Source of the DNA: Blautia sp.
Lineage (GTDB): Bacteria > Bacillota > Clostridia > Lachnospirales > Lachnospiraceae
NCBI GenBank assembly: GCA_017515325.1
Contig: JAFWGA010000004.1
Coordinates: 1 to 51,522 of the forward strand
Length of the DNA stretch: 51,522 nucleotides
Direction: 5' to 3'
The notes under the pieces are model-generated. The model was not told the origin of the DNA. It did no database searches and saw only the letters and a list, made by a program, of their open reading frames with translations. The position numbers and the translations under genes are program-made. Positions within the stretch are counted from its first letter, which is position 1. Every line of letters begins with the position of its first letter. Positions 17,045-32,000 of the stretch are shown here, piece by piece.

Positions 17045-20000
17045 TTACGCCTCGGCAGACTCTTCTGTCTCTTCTGCCTCCTCCTGTACCCAGCCATCCT
17101 CTTTCAACTCAAAGGAGTTGCCTTCGATGTCCTCGGCACTGGTTTCGGACTTCCATTCCGGCCATACCGGCTGGTCTGCTTTGATGGTTACGACAGGGCT
17201 TCCCGACTCGACGCCTTCGATCCTGGTATAGTCGGATTCAAAGACATCACCGTCAAAGCTGGCCTTGTAGCTGCCGTCAAAGAGCTCTACGCTTCCGTCA
17301 GTACCGTCGTTGAGAACGAAGAGATTGCCGGAAACACTGTAGGCGTCATATTCAGATCCATCCACTGTGAAGGCGCGGAGCTTGATCTTCAGGGCGACCG
17401 GAGTATCCATCTCTCTGTCTGAAAGGATATCGGTCATGAGGGTTACCATCATGCTCTCTTCTCCATCCAGAGTGTCATAGAAGGCGATATTGTAAGCCTC
17501 TTCGCCCTTTCTGTCAGACTTGTCGTCACGGAAGACCAGCATGGAGCTGGCAACAGGCTTCTCGCCGTTCTCGATCATAGCCAGGCTGGTGCGGAAGACC
17601 GTTGCTTTGTCCTCTTCCTCATCAATCAGCAGGAAGAACAGAGCCTGTTCGTCATCCTCCGCGTCGGCGGGCTTACGGCCGAGCCAGATGAGCTTGAAGT
17701 TGTCAGCAGAAGCCTCGTCGGAAAGGGCTTTGACGATATCGGCCTTAAGCTCTTCGTCCTCAAAGACTCCCGTCAGGACATTATCCTCGGAAAGGGCTGT
17801 GCCCTCCTCCAGATAGACCTCAACCTCAGCCGGGCTGACATTCAGGAACCTGATGAATCCGTTCTCAAACCTATCCTTCATCCAGGAGGCGGAAATCTCA
17901 TTCAGATAGACATCCAGGTCAGAACCGGATGCAACCCTGAGCGTTCCGTCACTGAAATCAAGAGATGATGTCATACCGATCTCAATTACCGGATTCTGGC
18001 CTGCCTTAGCTGCCAGGACGGTGACCACATCGATCGGGTGCATCGTGCCGCTGCCTGCCGGATCACCAACCAGGACATCCGTGACAAGCTGCAGGCTCTT
18101 GCCGGCCATAGCCAGCCGAGCCGCGTTGGGCAGCATGTAGTAGTCACGCTGCGTCGCCGTGTTGGTCCACAGGAGATACCTGGACAGGTCTGTCTGTTCC
18201 AGAGTCACATCCTGAGTCAGCATGGACTGAAGATCCGTGACGAAGATCTCATCCGCGCCTCTGTTCATCTCCTCTTCCAGGCTTGCCCTCCAGGCCTTAC
18301 CGTTGTTGGATTTCTCCTTCTTTTCCTTACCGACTCCCTTGCTCAGGCCCTTGCCTACGCTTGCTGCCTGGGCATTGTCGGAGGCGGATGCACCGCCTGC
18401 TGCATCGGCTGTACTGGCTGCATCGGCCGAAGCGGACGCAGCAGAAGCGTCGGAAGCTGCCGCCTGTAATGCAGGTGCTGTGGCTGCAGGTACACTTGCC
18501 GCTGCTGCTGCCGGTACTGTGGAATAGGCCGGAGTCATAGCGGGGGTGGTTGAGCCGCCAGCGTTTCCGGAGGTTCCAGACTCGTCGTCTTCATCCAGAT
18601 AGTCAAAGGCAGCGCTTCCGGTGATTACCTTCACCTGTCCCTTTCCAACATCCAGATCGTTGTCATTGTGCATGTCGACTTTGAACTCACCTGAATAGTC
18701 TGTAACGGCTAATATATGCCAGTTTGGAGCATTCTTTGTTGTCTGAGACATCTGAAGCTTAGGATCGATTGCAGAGGTTTTTACCGTTTGTCCAATCAAC
18801 GTTACTGTTGACGGTTTGTCTGAACGGATTTCATTCCACATGTCTCCATCCGAATTGGCTCTGGAATTCTTATATCCTGTAGCAGCGTACAATGATGTCT
18901 CAGCTTCTGTGGTGATATCGTTTTTCTCACTCCCTGACTTAAAGAGGTTTTTCAGAATGTCTGGTAAAACGCTAGCCAGATTGTCAAGGAATGACGAGCC
19001 GCTGTTTGTTGTAATGCCACCCGCATTGTTAGACGATTCAATGGTCAATGTCTTGTCGGCCCGGAGCACGGTATCCTCCACCCAAATCTGCTTTTTCAGG
19101 TTCGAAGTGTTCTCCGTTTTCGCAACAACTCCTCCAACGCCTGACCCTGCGGTAGAATCTGTAGTGGATTTGATTCCAACAAGTTCAGAATGCGCCAGTA
19201 CATCGACATTACCGCCTGTGCTTCTGATGTTCACAGTACCTGTGGTTCCTTTATTGATATGGATCAGCGTATTGTTTCTGACGTTTGCGAAGGACTTAGC
19301 CTTAGGTACCGCAACAGCAGAACCAGAATATACTTCCGTATCTGCTTTTACTGATGCCAATGAGCCGTCATTGTCAATCATGACATCTTTCGCTGCTTTT
19401 ATCAGCACATCGGGATTAATTGCAATCTTGGATTCTGATGTAACATTGTTCCTGGATTGTGCATCGCCCAGTGAGACAGTCGCGCTCTTATGACTGAGAT
19501 CAGAAGAAGCCTCGATCTTGTCAGCAGATCCTACCTTATGCAGAATACTCAGCGCTCCCTCTGATTCAAGGGAAGCTCCTGCCCCAATGTTGGTAGTAAC
19601 ATTCCTGGTGAGGTCGTTTCTAGACGCTACCTCACTGCCGCCGCCAAAGGAAAATCCATTATTATACTTTGACTCCGCGGTCATCAGTGCATCTGACATA
19701 GCAAGCAGCTTCAAGTCTTTTCCGGAGCTTAGAGATGCATTTTGGCCAATATCAATCTTATTGGTTGCATTAGCACTGTTTTCGCCTCTCATGACGTCTA
19801 CGTTCAGGCCCAGGCTCAGACTCTTTGCGTTTACCTTTGAGGTTGAGTTGATATTATCCTGTGTGGTAATGACCAGCTCATCCTTGGTTTCAATGGAAGT
19901 TCCATCAGCAATATTGACCGATGTATTCATATAGGTCTTTGTCGGCTGTCTGGATTCGGAAATATCTTCCAGAGCAAGAGTTCCCTTTTTCTCAAATACA

Positions 20001-23000
20001 GCCGTCGCTTTACCGGTATTAGTGACTGCCAAAAGAATCTTGCCATCAGACTCCAGGCTGGTCTTCTTACCAATGTTGAGAATGGCGCTCTGTCTATCGA
20101 TCTTAAACTTCTGATCACCGATTTCTATGATCTCATCCTCTTTTTTGGCTTCTCCGTCTTTTACTTCGGTCTCCTTGCCCACTATGGCAGTAGTCTCAGA
20201 TTTACTTTCTTTCGAAGCTGAGAATCCGCCTGGTGAAGCGCCCGAAGCACCGGAATCGGTTGCTGCATCAACCTTGATCTCTATTCCCTTACTGCCGGCT
20301 TTCAGTCTCAGTCCTTCTACATTCGCGATAAACCTGTCTGTTGTCGTAGCGGTCGATTTCAGGTTACCTTTTGTCTTTAACGACACTCCAAGGCTGGTTT
20401 TTGTCTCAGCCACAGACTTAGTCGGAACCAATGCTGAAGAACCAAGAACAATCTTAGCTGCCTCTACCAGATCCTGGCTTGCAGCTTCATCGCTGCTCTC
20501 GCCTGTCCACTCATCACTCCACTCGTCGATTTCAGTTTCTCTGGCGATACTTCTTTGTCTGCCAGTGCTGCTGATCTCTGCTTTGCTGGACACGGTTTCA
20601 TAGCTGTTGGCAGTATTGGTATCTCCACCCACCAGGTCTATGGACTTTGCGTTGGCCGGGCTTCCTGCTATAGCGGTAGCAACAGACTTGCTTACCTCGC
20701 TGACTACCGATACCTTTTCTGTAGCCTTGATATCGGCGCCATCGGTTATCACAAGAGCAGACTGAACTGCATTCGTCTTTGCTGTCGCATCCTGAACACC
20801 CATACGGCCTCCACTTATTGTCCAGCTTGGAGTTTCCGCTTTCGCTGTGGAGGTTATCGAACCGGTAGTTTTTACATCAATTTCCTCTGCCTGAATGTCG
20901 CCCTGCGTTTTCAGCTGCGCAAGTGCATTCACCTGAGTGTCTGCATTAGACGTATTGTGGTCATCCTTGAACAGGCCAACCTGTCCGCCGTTTGCCTTTA
21001 CAATGGCATTGGAGGCAATGTCATAGGTACTCTTGATATTCAGTTTTCCCAGATCCATGCCGTTCTCGCCAATCTCAGCGCCGGCATAGACCGTGCCTCT
21101 CGCGTTGGCCTTCGTCTTGGAGCTGGCGATGCCGACCAGGGAGAAGCCCTGGGAATTGATGACATTCGTATCGGCCATTGCCTGTGCCAGGTTCGCGGTA
21201 AGATTGACATTTGCCTTATTGGCATCCATGTCAAAGAGCATCGCCTTCACAATGGCATTGTTGTCAGCTACTGCCTCATTCTCTTTTACGGACATCAGGC
21301 TGACATCGGTTCCGCCGCTGGCGCCGACGCTGGCATTTGCTTTATTTCCCACGCTTCCCAGCTTAGACTCGATATTGATGGTTTTTCCTGAAGCGTCTTT
21401 GCCATACATGGTAACACGCTCCACGTAAGCGAGCTGTCTGGAATTCTGCAGGGCTGTCGAGTTGCTGGAAACAATCTGTACGCCGGAAAGGACTACACCG
21501 GAATCGATCTTAGCGGTGCTGGCGACATCCTTACCGAGAGTCTTGATATTGATTGCCTCGCTGATGCCCTTGATCCTCTTAAGGTTAGCCTTTCTGAGCG
21601 GATTGTCGAACTCCTTATCTTCCGTAGCAGTAAGGCCGGCTGTGGCCTCAACGCCAACCGTAGCCTTTGCTTCGTTCACATCGACGGAAGCAGCAGAAAG
21701 CTTGACGCCTCCCTTTGAAGCGCCGCCCTTGGCGTTTGCCTTGGCGCTGTACTCTGTCAGAACATTCAGGTTCTTATAATCCGCCATCCAGGGATCCTTG
21801 ACATAGGATTCAAACCTTCCGTTTGCCCTGGCATAAAGATCATTGACACCTACACCGGCCATTGTCATTTCAGCCTGTGGAGCGATAATGTCTGTCTTGG
21901 CAATGCTGCTGCCGGAGGATTTCACAGTGAAATCAGTGTATTCGGAACCGTTCTCGTCGTCCGGAACCACCTTGGTATTGGATACGCCGATGGTACGAGC
22001 GGTAGAAACAGCATCCGCCGTCGCATAACCCAGGTTAACCTTTACCGCAAATAAGCCTGCAGCGAATCCCGTGCCGCCCATGACGGCATAAGCGCCTACC
22101 GTATCCTCAGCCTTGCCCGTCTCTTCATTCATCTTCTCCTCATTCAGATGAGACTCTACGAAGGTTCCGTTCTTGGCAACGGTCTTAAAGACGCTGTTCT
22201 GGCTGGGATTGTAAAGCTCAGCCAGCTGCTTGGTCTTGAGGATCGCATTGACCATATTCGCGTTCACTGCCAAAGCATTTGCCTGCAGAAGCGGGCTGTT
22301 TACCTTTGCGGCAGCAGTGCTTCTGCCATTAGTCTTTACCAGAATGCTGTCGGCGTACAGATCGCCGGATCCTTTTACGCTTGTCACAGCATTAACGGTA
22401 GATTTTGCCACGACGCCGTTGACATCGATACTGGCCAGTATACCACCGTTGGAAGGAGCAACTACAGACTTCACCTCAGAATCATAGTTTGTCTGGACAT
22501 CGAAATTGCCCTTATTCACATATACCTGACGGTCTGTGGGGAGAAGGACAACCGTGCTGTAATCATCCTGTCCATAAGCGCTTCCGAAGACTGCCGCGGC
22601 ACTGACGCCTGAAAGGCCTGATAAGTTGTCCACAGTAGCATTCACTGTATTCTTCGGGGTATTTCTGACCGTAAAGCCTGTGCCGAACTCCGATGCCTTT
22701 TCCGTCAGGTCAACCTTGACCTTGGATTGTGTCCTGCCGTAGGCAGTGGCAACATTCGTTGTGACACTGAGCAGGGCGCCGCCGCCATTTGTCAGAGAGC
22801 TGTTGGTCGTTCCGATCAGCTCGTTGGCGATCTTTGTCGCTTTGTTGATCTTAAGAGACGGAAGCTTCAGGTAGGTTCTGGATTCCGCTTCATTCAGGGC
22901 TATGCCGAAGGAGGCCGCGATCTGGGCTGCGGAAAGATTTAATCCCAGGACTTTAGCCGTGGTATCGGCATTCTGCTTTGCACCGATCGTCAGATTTCCT

Positions 23001-26000
23001 GTCGCCAGCTCATGCTTACCGGTCACTTCAACTCTGTTCACTGTCCGGTTGCGAGCCACAGCCGCATTTACGCCTACCGACAGCAGGCCTGCCGTTGCAG
23101 CGATTGTCTTTGCCGTTGCTTTGGAATACCTGTTCTTCCCTGTCCCAGTGGTAACCGTCAGGTTATTGCGGACATCGAAGTCATCCGTGATATCCAGTTT
23201 AGCGGCATTGTCAGCATGCATATCCACATAATTGACGCCGATACCGATGGCCACACCGCCGACACTCAGAGACGTCAGATCCGCCGTTCCTTCTGCACCC
23301 AGATCGGAATTGATGGTCAGATCCTTCACCCTTAAGTTAGTGTTAGCCATGCCAGCCAATCCCTTGGTCTCATTGAAGGCAAGCAGGACGCTGCCGTTCA
23401 TCGCGCCAAGGCCTACACTGGCGGCAATCACATGAGGAGCAGATTTGGTATAAATGTCATTGAGGACATTCACTTCGCCATTGACAAAGTTGATTTCCGC
23501 ATTCTTGTCTTCAGGTCCCTTTACACCGATGCCGGTATTGACCTTGGCGTCGGCAATGGTCACTGCGCCTGCCAGATTTGCCGCAACCGCACCCCCGCTG
23601 AGGCTCAGGATATAGGAATTCGCCGTAGTCTTGGTGATTCCCTTGACGTTGACAGAGCCTTCACCTCCATCGGACGTAATCTTGGCGCCACGATAGATGT
23701 CGGTATCCTGCTTCATGCGGTTGGATGCCAAGGCGACGGAGCCGTTAATGGCGCCCATGCCTGCCGCAGCCGCTGCCGCAACTGCATTGACATTCACCGT
23801 AGTATCCGTGACGACATTGACGGACTCATCCAGGGTATCCAGGAAGATATCCGCGGTATTGTCGATAGAAGCAGAAACATCGCCATTGGCCTGGGCAACC
23901 GCTACGGAAGCGGAAACCGCTATCTCTCCGACGCTCAGGGCAAGAGTCCCTGCCAGAATGTTGTCGTATTTAGACTCACCGATGACATCCACAGTGCGGG
24001 CATTGTCAACCACACCGCCAAGGTTTGCTCTGGTGACGTTGTCTGTGTCAACCACAGAGGCAGCTACAGCGAGTCCTGCCGTACCAAGCGAACCGGTAAG
24101 GCCGATGACACGGATCGAACGCTTTGTGGGATCCAGCACGTTCTTCAGATCCTCGCCTGCATTATCGGCGACACCTGCTGTACGGGCCTTCTCCGCTTCA
24201 TCCACATTCTTTTCAAACTCAGACCTGGAGCTGGCTTTTACTGTGACTTTTCCCTTATCGACCAGCAAATGGCCCTGGGAATTGGCAATTACATTACTTC
24301 TCAGGATAGCTACTGCAGCAGACACACCCAGACCCGCCATACCGCCGCCGGCCAATGTCGCGCCGTAAAGGTCAGCCTTTGTCGGCTGGTCAGCCAGAAC
24401 GCTGACGTTGGCAGCCGTGATATCGGCCTCCTTGGTGATCTCTGCCACTACCTTATCCGTAGAATCGCTCTCATATTTGTATTCTCCAAGCTTCTTGGCA
24501 TTCTTGGCGTCCTTGGTTTCATCGGCAGTCAGGTTTTCGCCTCTCTGAGAAGCCTCCTCCTTGGAATCCTGATTCTTGGTATTGCCGTCAGCCTGGTTTT
24601 CTTTCTGGTCATCAAAGTCGTTGTTATTGTAATCATCACTGTAATAGGACGATACATCAAAGCTCTGGGCAGTCGTACCCTTGTCATTGGTCTGCTCGCT
24701 GCCTACGGTCATTTCGCTGTCACGTCTCTTGCTGCCTTCCAGATCCTCCTTCAGAGAGGTCTCTTTCAGGTGGGATACATCCACGCCTTCTTCCTCTGCG
24801 GTATCCAGGAAAGCGTCCACATCGAAGGTCTTACTGCCAGATTTATTGTCGGAATTGCCATATACCAGCATATCCGCTGCATCCGCGCTCATCTTCTCGC
24901 CAGCGACGAGAACCATGACAGTAGCTCCTGCCGCTGCCTGGCCTGCCCCTGCAACTGTGGCACCTACGCTGATGACGTCGCGGCCGGCATTGGCCTTGAC
25001 ATTGACGTCACCCTTGGTGACGGCTGTACCCTTCATCCTGGCTTCCGTTATCCCCTTCAGTACGGAAACAACAGCGTTGACGGATGCTGCCACCTCACCG
25101 GAGGCGGCAATGGAGCCGCTCGCCGAGCGTACCTTGTAGTTGTTGTCCGCCAGAGTATTCAATGTGGCGTTCTGCAGATTAAAGTCAGTGCCTTTTTCTG
25201 CCTCAGCCATCACAGTATCTTTGGCTACCAGAATATTGGCAGTACCGGATACGCCCAGATTGCCGCTGGCTGCTACGCCGACAGAGTAGAGCTCAATGTC
25301 CTTGTCGGACTTGGCCCGAAGGATCATCGAATCATCCGAATTGGCAACCTTTCCACGGTTCATACCTACCTTAGCGTTTTCTTTCACCTTCGCCAATGTC
25401 TCACCCTGGAAATAGGTGACGACACCAACCGGTGTGACCGCTGCTTTTCCTGCCCCGCCTACTGCTGCTGCTACGTTGACAAGGTTTGTCGTATTGTCGG
25501 CTGTAATCTCGATATTGTCCTTGCGGGATGCTGCTTCCTTCAGAAGAGTGGCATGAACCTTGCTCTTCATGACCTGAACGGCAGCACCAATTTCAACGGC
25601 CACATCCTTGCCGCCACCGGCGCTGACTGCCACCATGACAACATCGTCTTTATTTCTGGCATTCAGGTTTACGCCCTTGCTGCCCTTGATGATATTAGCC
25701 ACAGCATCGATGGTCTTGTTGGAGACAAGAGTCACTGCTGAAGCACCGAGTCCGGCTGATTTTCCGAAATTCAGACCGCCAGCCACCAGGACGATGTTGG
25801 TATCGTCGGTAGCCTTCACGTTTGCGGTAACCGGAATTCCCGCCGTCGCCCCTAAGGTATCGAGGGTCGCCTGGGAAGCGTCCGCCTTGACGGTATTGTT
25901 ATTGACATTGGTTACAATCGTTCCTGTTACGCCTGCTTTGCCTCCCAGCGCAACACCTGCACCCGCAATAACCTGAGTCTCTTCGGACTCGGCTCCGACA

Positions 26001-29000
26001 TGGATGCCGCGCATGCTGCTTCCATTGGCAAGCTTGGCTCCTGTTCCCTCTTTGCTGCCTCCGCCCAGAGCCTCAAAATAGGAGCTTCCGATATCGGTGA
26101 CAACTTCATTGCCTTGAACCGCCGTCAGCACGGTAGCCCCGATAGCTGCACTGGTATTGGACAGGGCAATGGAACCTGCCGCATTGACAAAAAGGTTGTC
26201 AAGGTAAGAATCGAATACCAGATTATTGCCGGCCTTAACCTTAAGACCGCCGGTCACGGTATTCTTCACCTTGCTCTTTCCTACTGTTACCTGGATATTG
26301 CCGGATAGTGCCGAACCGTCTGTAGAACCAGCCATGGCCAGTCCTGCCGAAACGGTGGTGTCCTTCGCCTTGGCCTGTACCAGCACATCCTTGGCTGCCT
26401 CGATATCCACGGCCGTCTTCGTTAAAGCATCTCCCGAACCGGCCAGATTCACTTTGGCTTCTCTGCCATAGACATTGACGCCGACTGCCGCGCCTACCGC
26501 TAAGCCTCTGCTGCCGGCTGCCGCGAGCATGGCGTTCACCATGACAGTATCGGAGTCTGCCAGGATCTTCACGTTCTCCTGAGTGGAGTTCAGTTTGGCA
26601 TTGGAACCGGTGTTTACGTTTGCCTTGGACTCTGAGATCAGAACGCCGATGGCTCCCGCGACAGAGGTATTGCCGGACTGCAGGGCTGCAGAAGCACTTC
26701 CTGCTCCGGAGATCAAAGTCTCATCAACCGTCGCGTTGACATTGACGTCCTTCACAGCCTTGACAGAAGCACCGTTACCGATATTGGCTGTACTCTCTGC
26801 CTCGTCAACGATCACGTTTACTGTGCCGCCTGCGGCTGCTCCTGTCTTGGCTCCGCCTACGCTGGCGGAAATCAGGGTCAGATCCATCTCGGTATCTGCC
26901 GTCACATCAGCCTTGCCTGCGGAATCGATGGTGACGTCCTTGCCCAGTGTGCTCTCCGCCTTGTTCTCTGTCGTGATGACATTGACGGCGCCGGCGCCGG
27001 CAAACTTGGCCTTGCTGCCTGTTCCGACGGAGGCTGCAATGGTAAAGAGCTGAACATCGGAATCAACATCCGCCTTCTGGGTGAAATCACCGAGTGTGGT
27101 AATCTTGGTGCCGTCTCCTGTGGAGGCCTTTACCACGTCCTCATCGCCTAAGTATGCTACGGTCAGTCCTACACTCACGTCAGACGGAGCAACGGAGAGA
27201 GCGCCGGCGATGATGCGGGCATTGGTATCGGCTGCCGCCTCGATGTTGACACTGCCGTCGGCAGCATCTTCCTTCTCCGCGGTTTCCGGTTTAATATTGA
27301 CGATCACATTCTTACCCAGGGTAGCGTCGACGGTATTGGCAAAATCGATGACGCCTACGCTGGCTGCAGCGTTAAACTTGCTCTCATCGGTACCCTTCAT
27401 GCAGGAACCGGCAATGGCTTCCGCATAATAGTTCTGGGAGCTCAGGAAGTTAAGGACATCGACTCCGTGGAGGAGATCATTGCTGTTGATATTAATGTCA
27501 ACCTTATAGTCTTCCTTGTTCTGGGTTCCCTGTGTACCGTCTGAACCTGTATTATTATTGTTATTCTTATTCTCGGCGGCCTTTTCCTCATCGGTCTTTC
27601 TGTGAATATCGATGATGCCCGTGTTGCCCTTCTTGCGCTGCTCGGGCGTCAGCTTGCTGGAATCTGTGACGATATCGCTGAAGGAAACCGGCTTCTTATA
27701 GTCGTCGTAGGTCACTCCTTCTTTCTTTGCGGTAAGGTCAAACTCCTTGGCCAAAATCGTCGTATTATCGCCGACGGAAGCCCGTACCGTATTCTTGCTG
27801 CTGATGGCTGCCGCGGAAAGACCCATGCCTACCTTGGAGCCGTTGGAAATCGAAACTCCGCCAGCCCTGACAGCAAGCTTGGATTTGTCTGTTGCGGAAA
27901 TGGTAACCTTGTTTCCTGAAATTCCATGTCTCTCGCCTACCCCTGGTGCAACATCCACCGTGGACTTGGCTGTGCTGTCCACGACAGCAACTGCTGCTGC
28001 TACGGAGAAATCGGATTTGGCGCCGGATACAGAACCGGCCAGGGCCTGAGCCGCGAGCTTGCCTCTGTATTCCCCGTCCATATTCTGAGTCAGGATGGAG
28101 GACATGGTCACATCACCGTCCACCGCGACAACGTTCTTTTTCACGTTGACCTCGGCAGTATTCTCGTTGACACTGACCGCTACGCCTGCTGCGATGGAAT
28201 TGGCTTCCTTGGCCAGGGACATGGCAGCGCCGGTTCCCAGTGTATTGAAGTTTCCATTGTTGACAGCAGTGATTCTGACGTCCTTATTTGCCTTTACATA
28301 GTTGCCCATGGTCGCTTTCACGGCGTGGTCTGCCACTGTCACGCCGACCGCTGCCGCCACCTGATACTTAGACTCATCTTCCTTCTTGGTATCCGTATTC
28401 TGACCGGTCACCTTCTGGTTCAGATTCTGAGAAAGCGTATCATTGGCCTTGTTCTGGGCGTCATTGGTATCAGAACCGTTCTTGGCCTTCACGTTCTGCG
28501 TACGGGCCACATTGCTGGAAAGGGAGAGGTCGTTGCTGGCTTTGTCTCCCTGGTTTTCGGTTGCCTTGCTATTCAGCCTGTCGTTGATCCGAGTGGCTGT
28601 TCCGTTGTTGCTGTTGCTGGTGGATCCGGACTGCTGCTGTTCGTCGAACAGCGTACCGTTGACCAGCTTCTGGGTGGTCTCCCGGCCTTTTTCCACCTTC
28701 TTGTCCAGTTTCTTCAGAGAACGCTCGATGTCAGCACCCATAGCTGTGGCAAATGCGTGGGTGTTGTCCTCATTATAGCTCTGAGCGATAATCTCAAGGG
28801 TATTATCCGCTTGTGTCCCATTGTGAAGAGCCACATCCACATCGGAGGAAGCCAGGTTGATGGCTACCGCAGCACCCACAGCGGTCTCATTGCCCACCGC
28901 ATAGGCACTGGCTTTGGTGTTGGTGACAGATTTTTCCGTAGCGGTGATCTTGGCATCGCCGAAGCTCAGCTCATCCTCAGGATTTTTGCTGTCTCCGGAT

Positions 29001-32000
29001 ACCTTTGCCGTGGCCGGATTACTGGTGGAGGTCTTTGGCGTCTGGTTTGCCGTTTCCTCCGGTCCCTTTTCCACCTTTATGGAATTGTCCAGAATATTCA
29101 GGGCAACGGCCGCGTCAAGAGCGAAATCCTTGGTCGGATTATCGGCCGTTTCCTCCTGCTTCACTGTTGTCAGAGGATCTGTACCCGAAACTGCATGGAC
29201 ATCCTCCTTATGGTCGGAGGAAGCGTTCATGTACAGGGAGCCTCCTGTCAGTGTCCTGTCCTTAATCTTGCTCTCTACCTTTGTATCTCCATAAACCATG
29301 GAGAAGGAAGCGCCTACGCCGACAGAACGTCCCTTTTCATCCTTGGAATCCTGGTTTTCGGTATCCGCCTTCTTAAAGTTGACCTTGATACCGCTGACAT
29401 CCTCATCCGGCATGGTAAAGACATAGGTGATCTCCTTCGCTGTGGAGGATTTCTGTGTCAGAACCTGCGTGGTAGAGCCCTTGCTGCCTGTGAAGGTAAC
29501 AGACTCTATCGCCAGCCCCTCTGCCTTTGTCTTGTCTATGGTTACCAGAACCTGTTCTCCGGCCCTTGCCTTCAGAGAATTATCGGAAACCTCCTGATTC
29601 CTGCCCTCCACCTTAAGGGAAGCCACATTGTCAGAAAGGGTCTTGGAATTGTCTGTGACAGTGGTGGTCAGATTCTTCAGGGTATGAAGATTTTCAACCG
29701 GTTCTATCTTTACGTTTACGGTAGCGTCCTGTGTCCCGATGGAATTCAGATCGATATAGTACTTGGTATCGGTTCCGCTTCCTGTGGACTTGATCTCGAT
29801 CTCCTTGGTCTCCTCGTCACCGTTTTCCTTGGTGACCACATAGGAAGCCTTATTGCCATCCGAGAACTTGTAGCCCTGCTTCAGATTGATCCAGATCTTC
29901 TTGCTGTCCTCATTGTCCTGGCTGATGGAAGAACCGGCTCCTGCCGTGACCTTGATCTTATCCTGGTCCACAGTGATGGTCTGGGCTGCCGCGTCAGATG
30001 AACCTGCATTCTGCTGTTCCCTGGCCGCCGCATCCTTATTCGTGTCTGCATTGCCCTTGGCATCCACTGCCGCAGAGGCAATGTTGGTCACACGACGGGA
30101 CTCCTGAGCGTCAACTGCAATGGTGTCTGTGGCAAATATAGTCATATCGGTAATGCCTGCCGGGTCATCGATAAAGGCCCTGGTTTCCTCGTTCAATACC
30201 GTTATGGCTACGGAGCCTGCCACACCAACATTCTTGGCGCCTGCGCCGGAGATGGCCTGGGTGTTGATTACATGCTTATCCTTGTTATCTACAGTGGAAG
30301 AACTCAGTCTCACATCCAGTTTGGTTATGATGTAATTGAGTATCTCATTGTCAACTGTGACGCCTTCCTTTTTCAGGGTCTCCTTCAGCTGCTTCTTTGC
30401 TTCCTCGGGAAGATCCTTATCCTTCAGGGCGTCAGCTGCCTTGGCATAATCAAAGACCTTTTCTTTAAAGAGACCGGAGATACTCGTCTGTGTCTTTGCC
30501 AGCTTTTCGTTAAAGGCCTGCTGAACTGCAGTCTTCAGGCTGCTGATGACAGTCTGGCTGGCTGCCGCATCCACAGTGGAGGCTGCTGCCGCAAGAATAT
30601 CTGCCGTCAGGGTATCCGCCAGAGCGTTCAGTTCGCTTCTGATGGTATTGTCCAGAAGGGCGGACAGACTTTCCATGGCCTTCTTCTTTGCATCCTTGTC
30701 TTCTGCCAGGCTTGCGTTGATTATATCGATCACGCCGCCAACCATGGCCGTCTTAGCCTTTTCCATGGTAGTGCTGATGCAGCTGCTCAGCTTCGTGGCG
30801 AATTCCGCTTCTACCTTCCCGACAGCCTGGTCAATTGCCTTTTCCCAGGCTTCCTTCGTCACGCCAAGGCTGGAAGCAAGGCTGTCATAGGCTGCCTTCA
30901 AAGGAGCAAGGATTTCCTGCGGAAGATCCTTCAGGCTCTGGAACTTATTATTGATGTCTGTGTTTGCGCCGTCCAGCTTCTGCTGGAAGGTACCGGCTTC
31001 GGTCAGATCCTTCAGGCCGGTCTCGGCAAAAATGGAATCCAGGAAGGTATTGACAAAGGTTGCTGCGATGGTCGCTGCTTTAGCGTCCGTCACTCCCATC
31101 TCATCCATCTTTTCCTTCACTACCAGATAGACATTGTCAGCCACCTGCTGCTTCATCTCCTGGGTAGTGCCTACTGCCTTGTCTGTCGAAACCGTATCGG
31201 CCGCTTTCTTTGCCGCCTCAGGCATTTTTGCCCTTACCTTGAGGCTTCCGACCTTGAATGCACCATTACCGATCTCAGCGACATTTTCAATGTTGACCAC
31301 ATTGACTGCCACGCCTACGCCTACGCCGATATCCGACTTGGTTGCGCTGGCGTTTGCCTTGACGTTGACTTCTGTTCTATTGATGCTTTCCACATTGACT
31401 GCCAGGGTTCTCTTATCCTGTGCCTGCAGATCAATGACATTCACGCCTTTTCCGATGCGTGCTGCGGAGGAATTGCTCAGTACATTTACGACGACTGCGC
31501 CTGCGCCTGCCACACTGCCTTCACTGGTCTGTGCCTGCTGACGGTTCTGCGCTCCCTGCAGGGCGCCGGACTGTCCGTTTCTGGAAGCCAGATTCTGGGC
31601 GCCGGAAAGGATACTGTCAGTCTGCTTGTCTGTGCTGCCCTTGCTGCCGTCAGACTTGGCCTGGCCGGCGAGTCCGCCTGTGACGCCTGCGTTTGCGGTA
31701 GCATTCAGGACTGTGTGAGAATTGGACTTCACGTTGATGGCGCCGGAAGAGGTGATGCTCTTAAGAAGCTCTGCCACTGCCTCATTGCTGACGACGGTTA
31801 CATTGAAGGCTCCGCCCAGGGCTACCGATTTGCCTGCAGCGCTGGCATCTGCCGTGATGGTATGCGTCGCGGTATTGAAAGCCTCAATATCGACTGTCTG
31901 CGTCTTAAGGGCTTCATCCGCCTTGCCGTCAATCTTAACCTTTCCAAGATAGGCTTTGGTATCTGTTCCTGCCACGTCTACGGCAACTACCGGAGTGGCT

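Noticed and set aside
17045-18300. LPxTG or other wall-sorting signal at the end of the giant protein
   Set aside because: The last residues are acidic (ending EETEESAEA) with no hydrophobic segment or basic tail; no sortase motif is present.
23432-25741. Open frame of 769 codons on the plus strand, opposite the giant gene
   Set aside because: It lies fully inside the giant coding region, and its predicted protein is an irregular Cys/His/Arg-rich mixture with no domain. Similar long antisense frames at 27926-30001 and 30272-32002 come from the biased codon use of the beta repeats.
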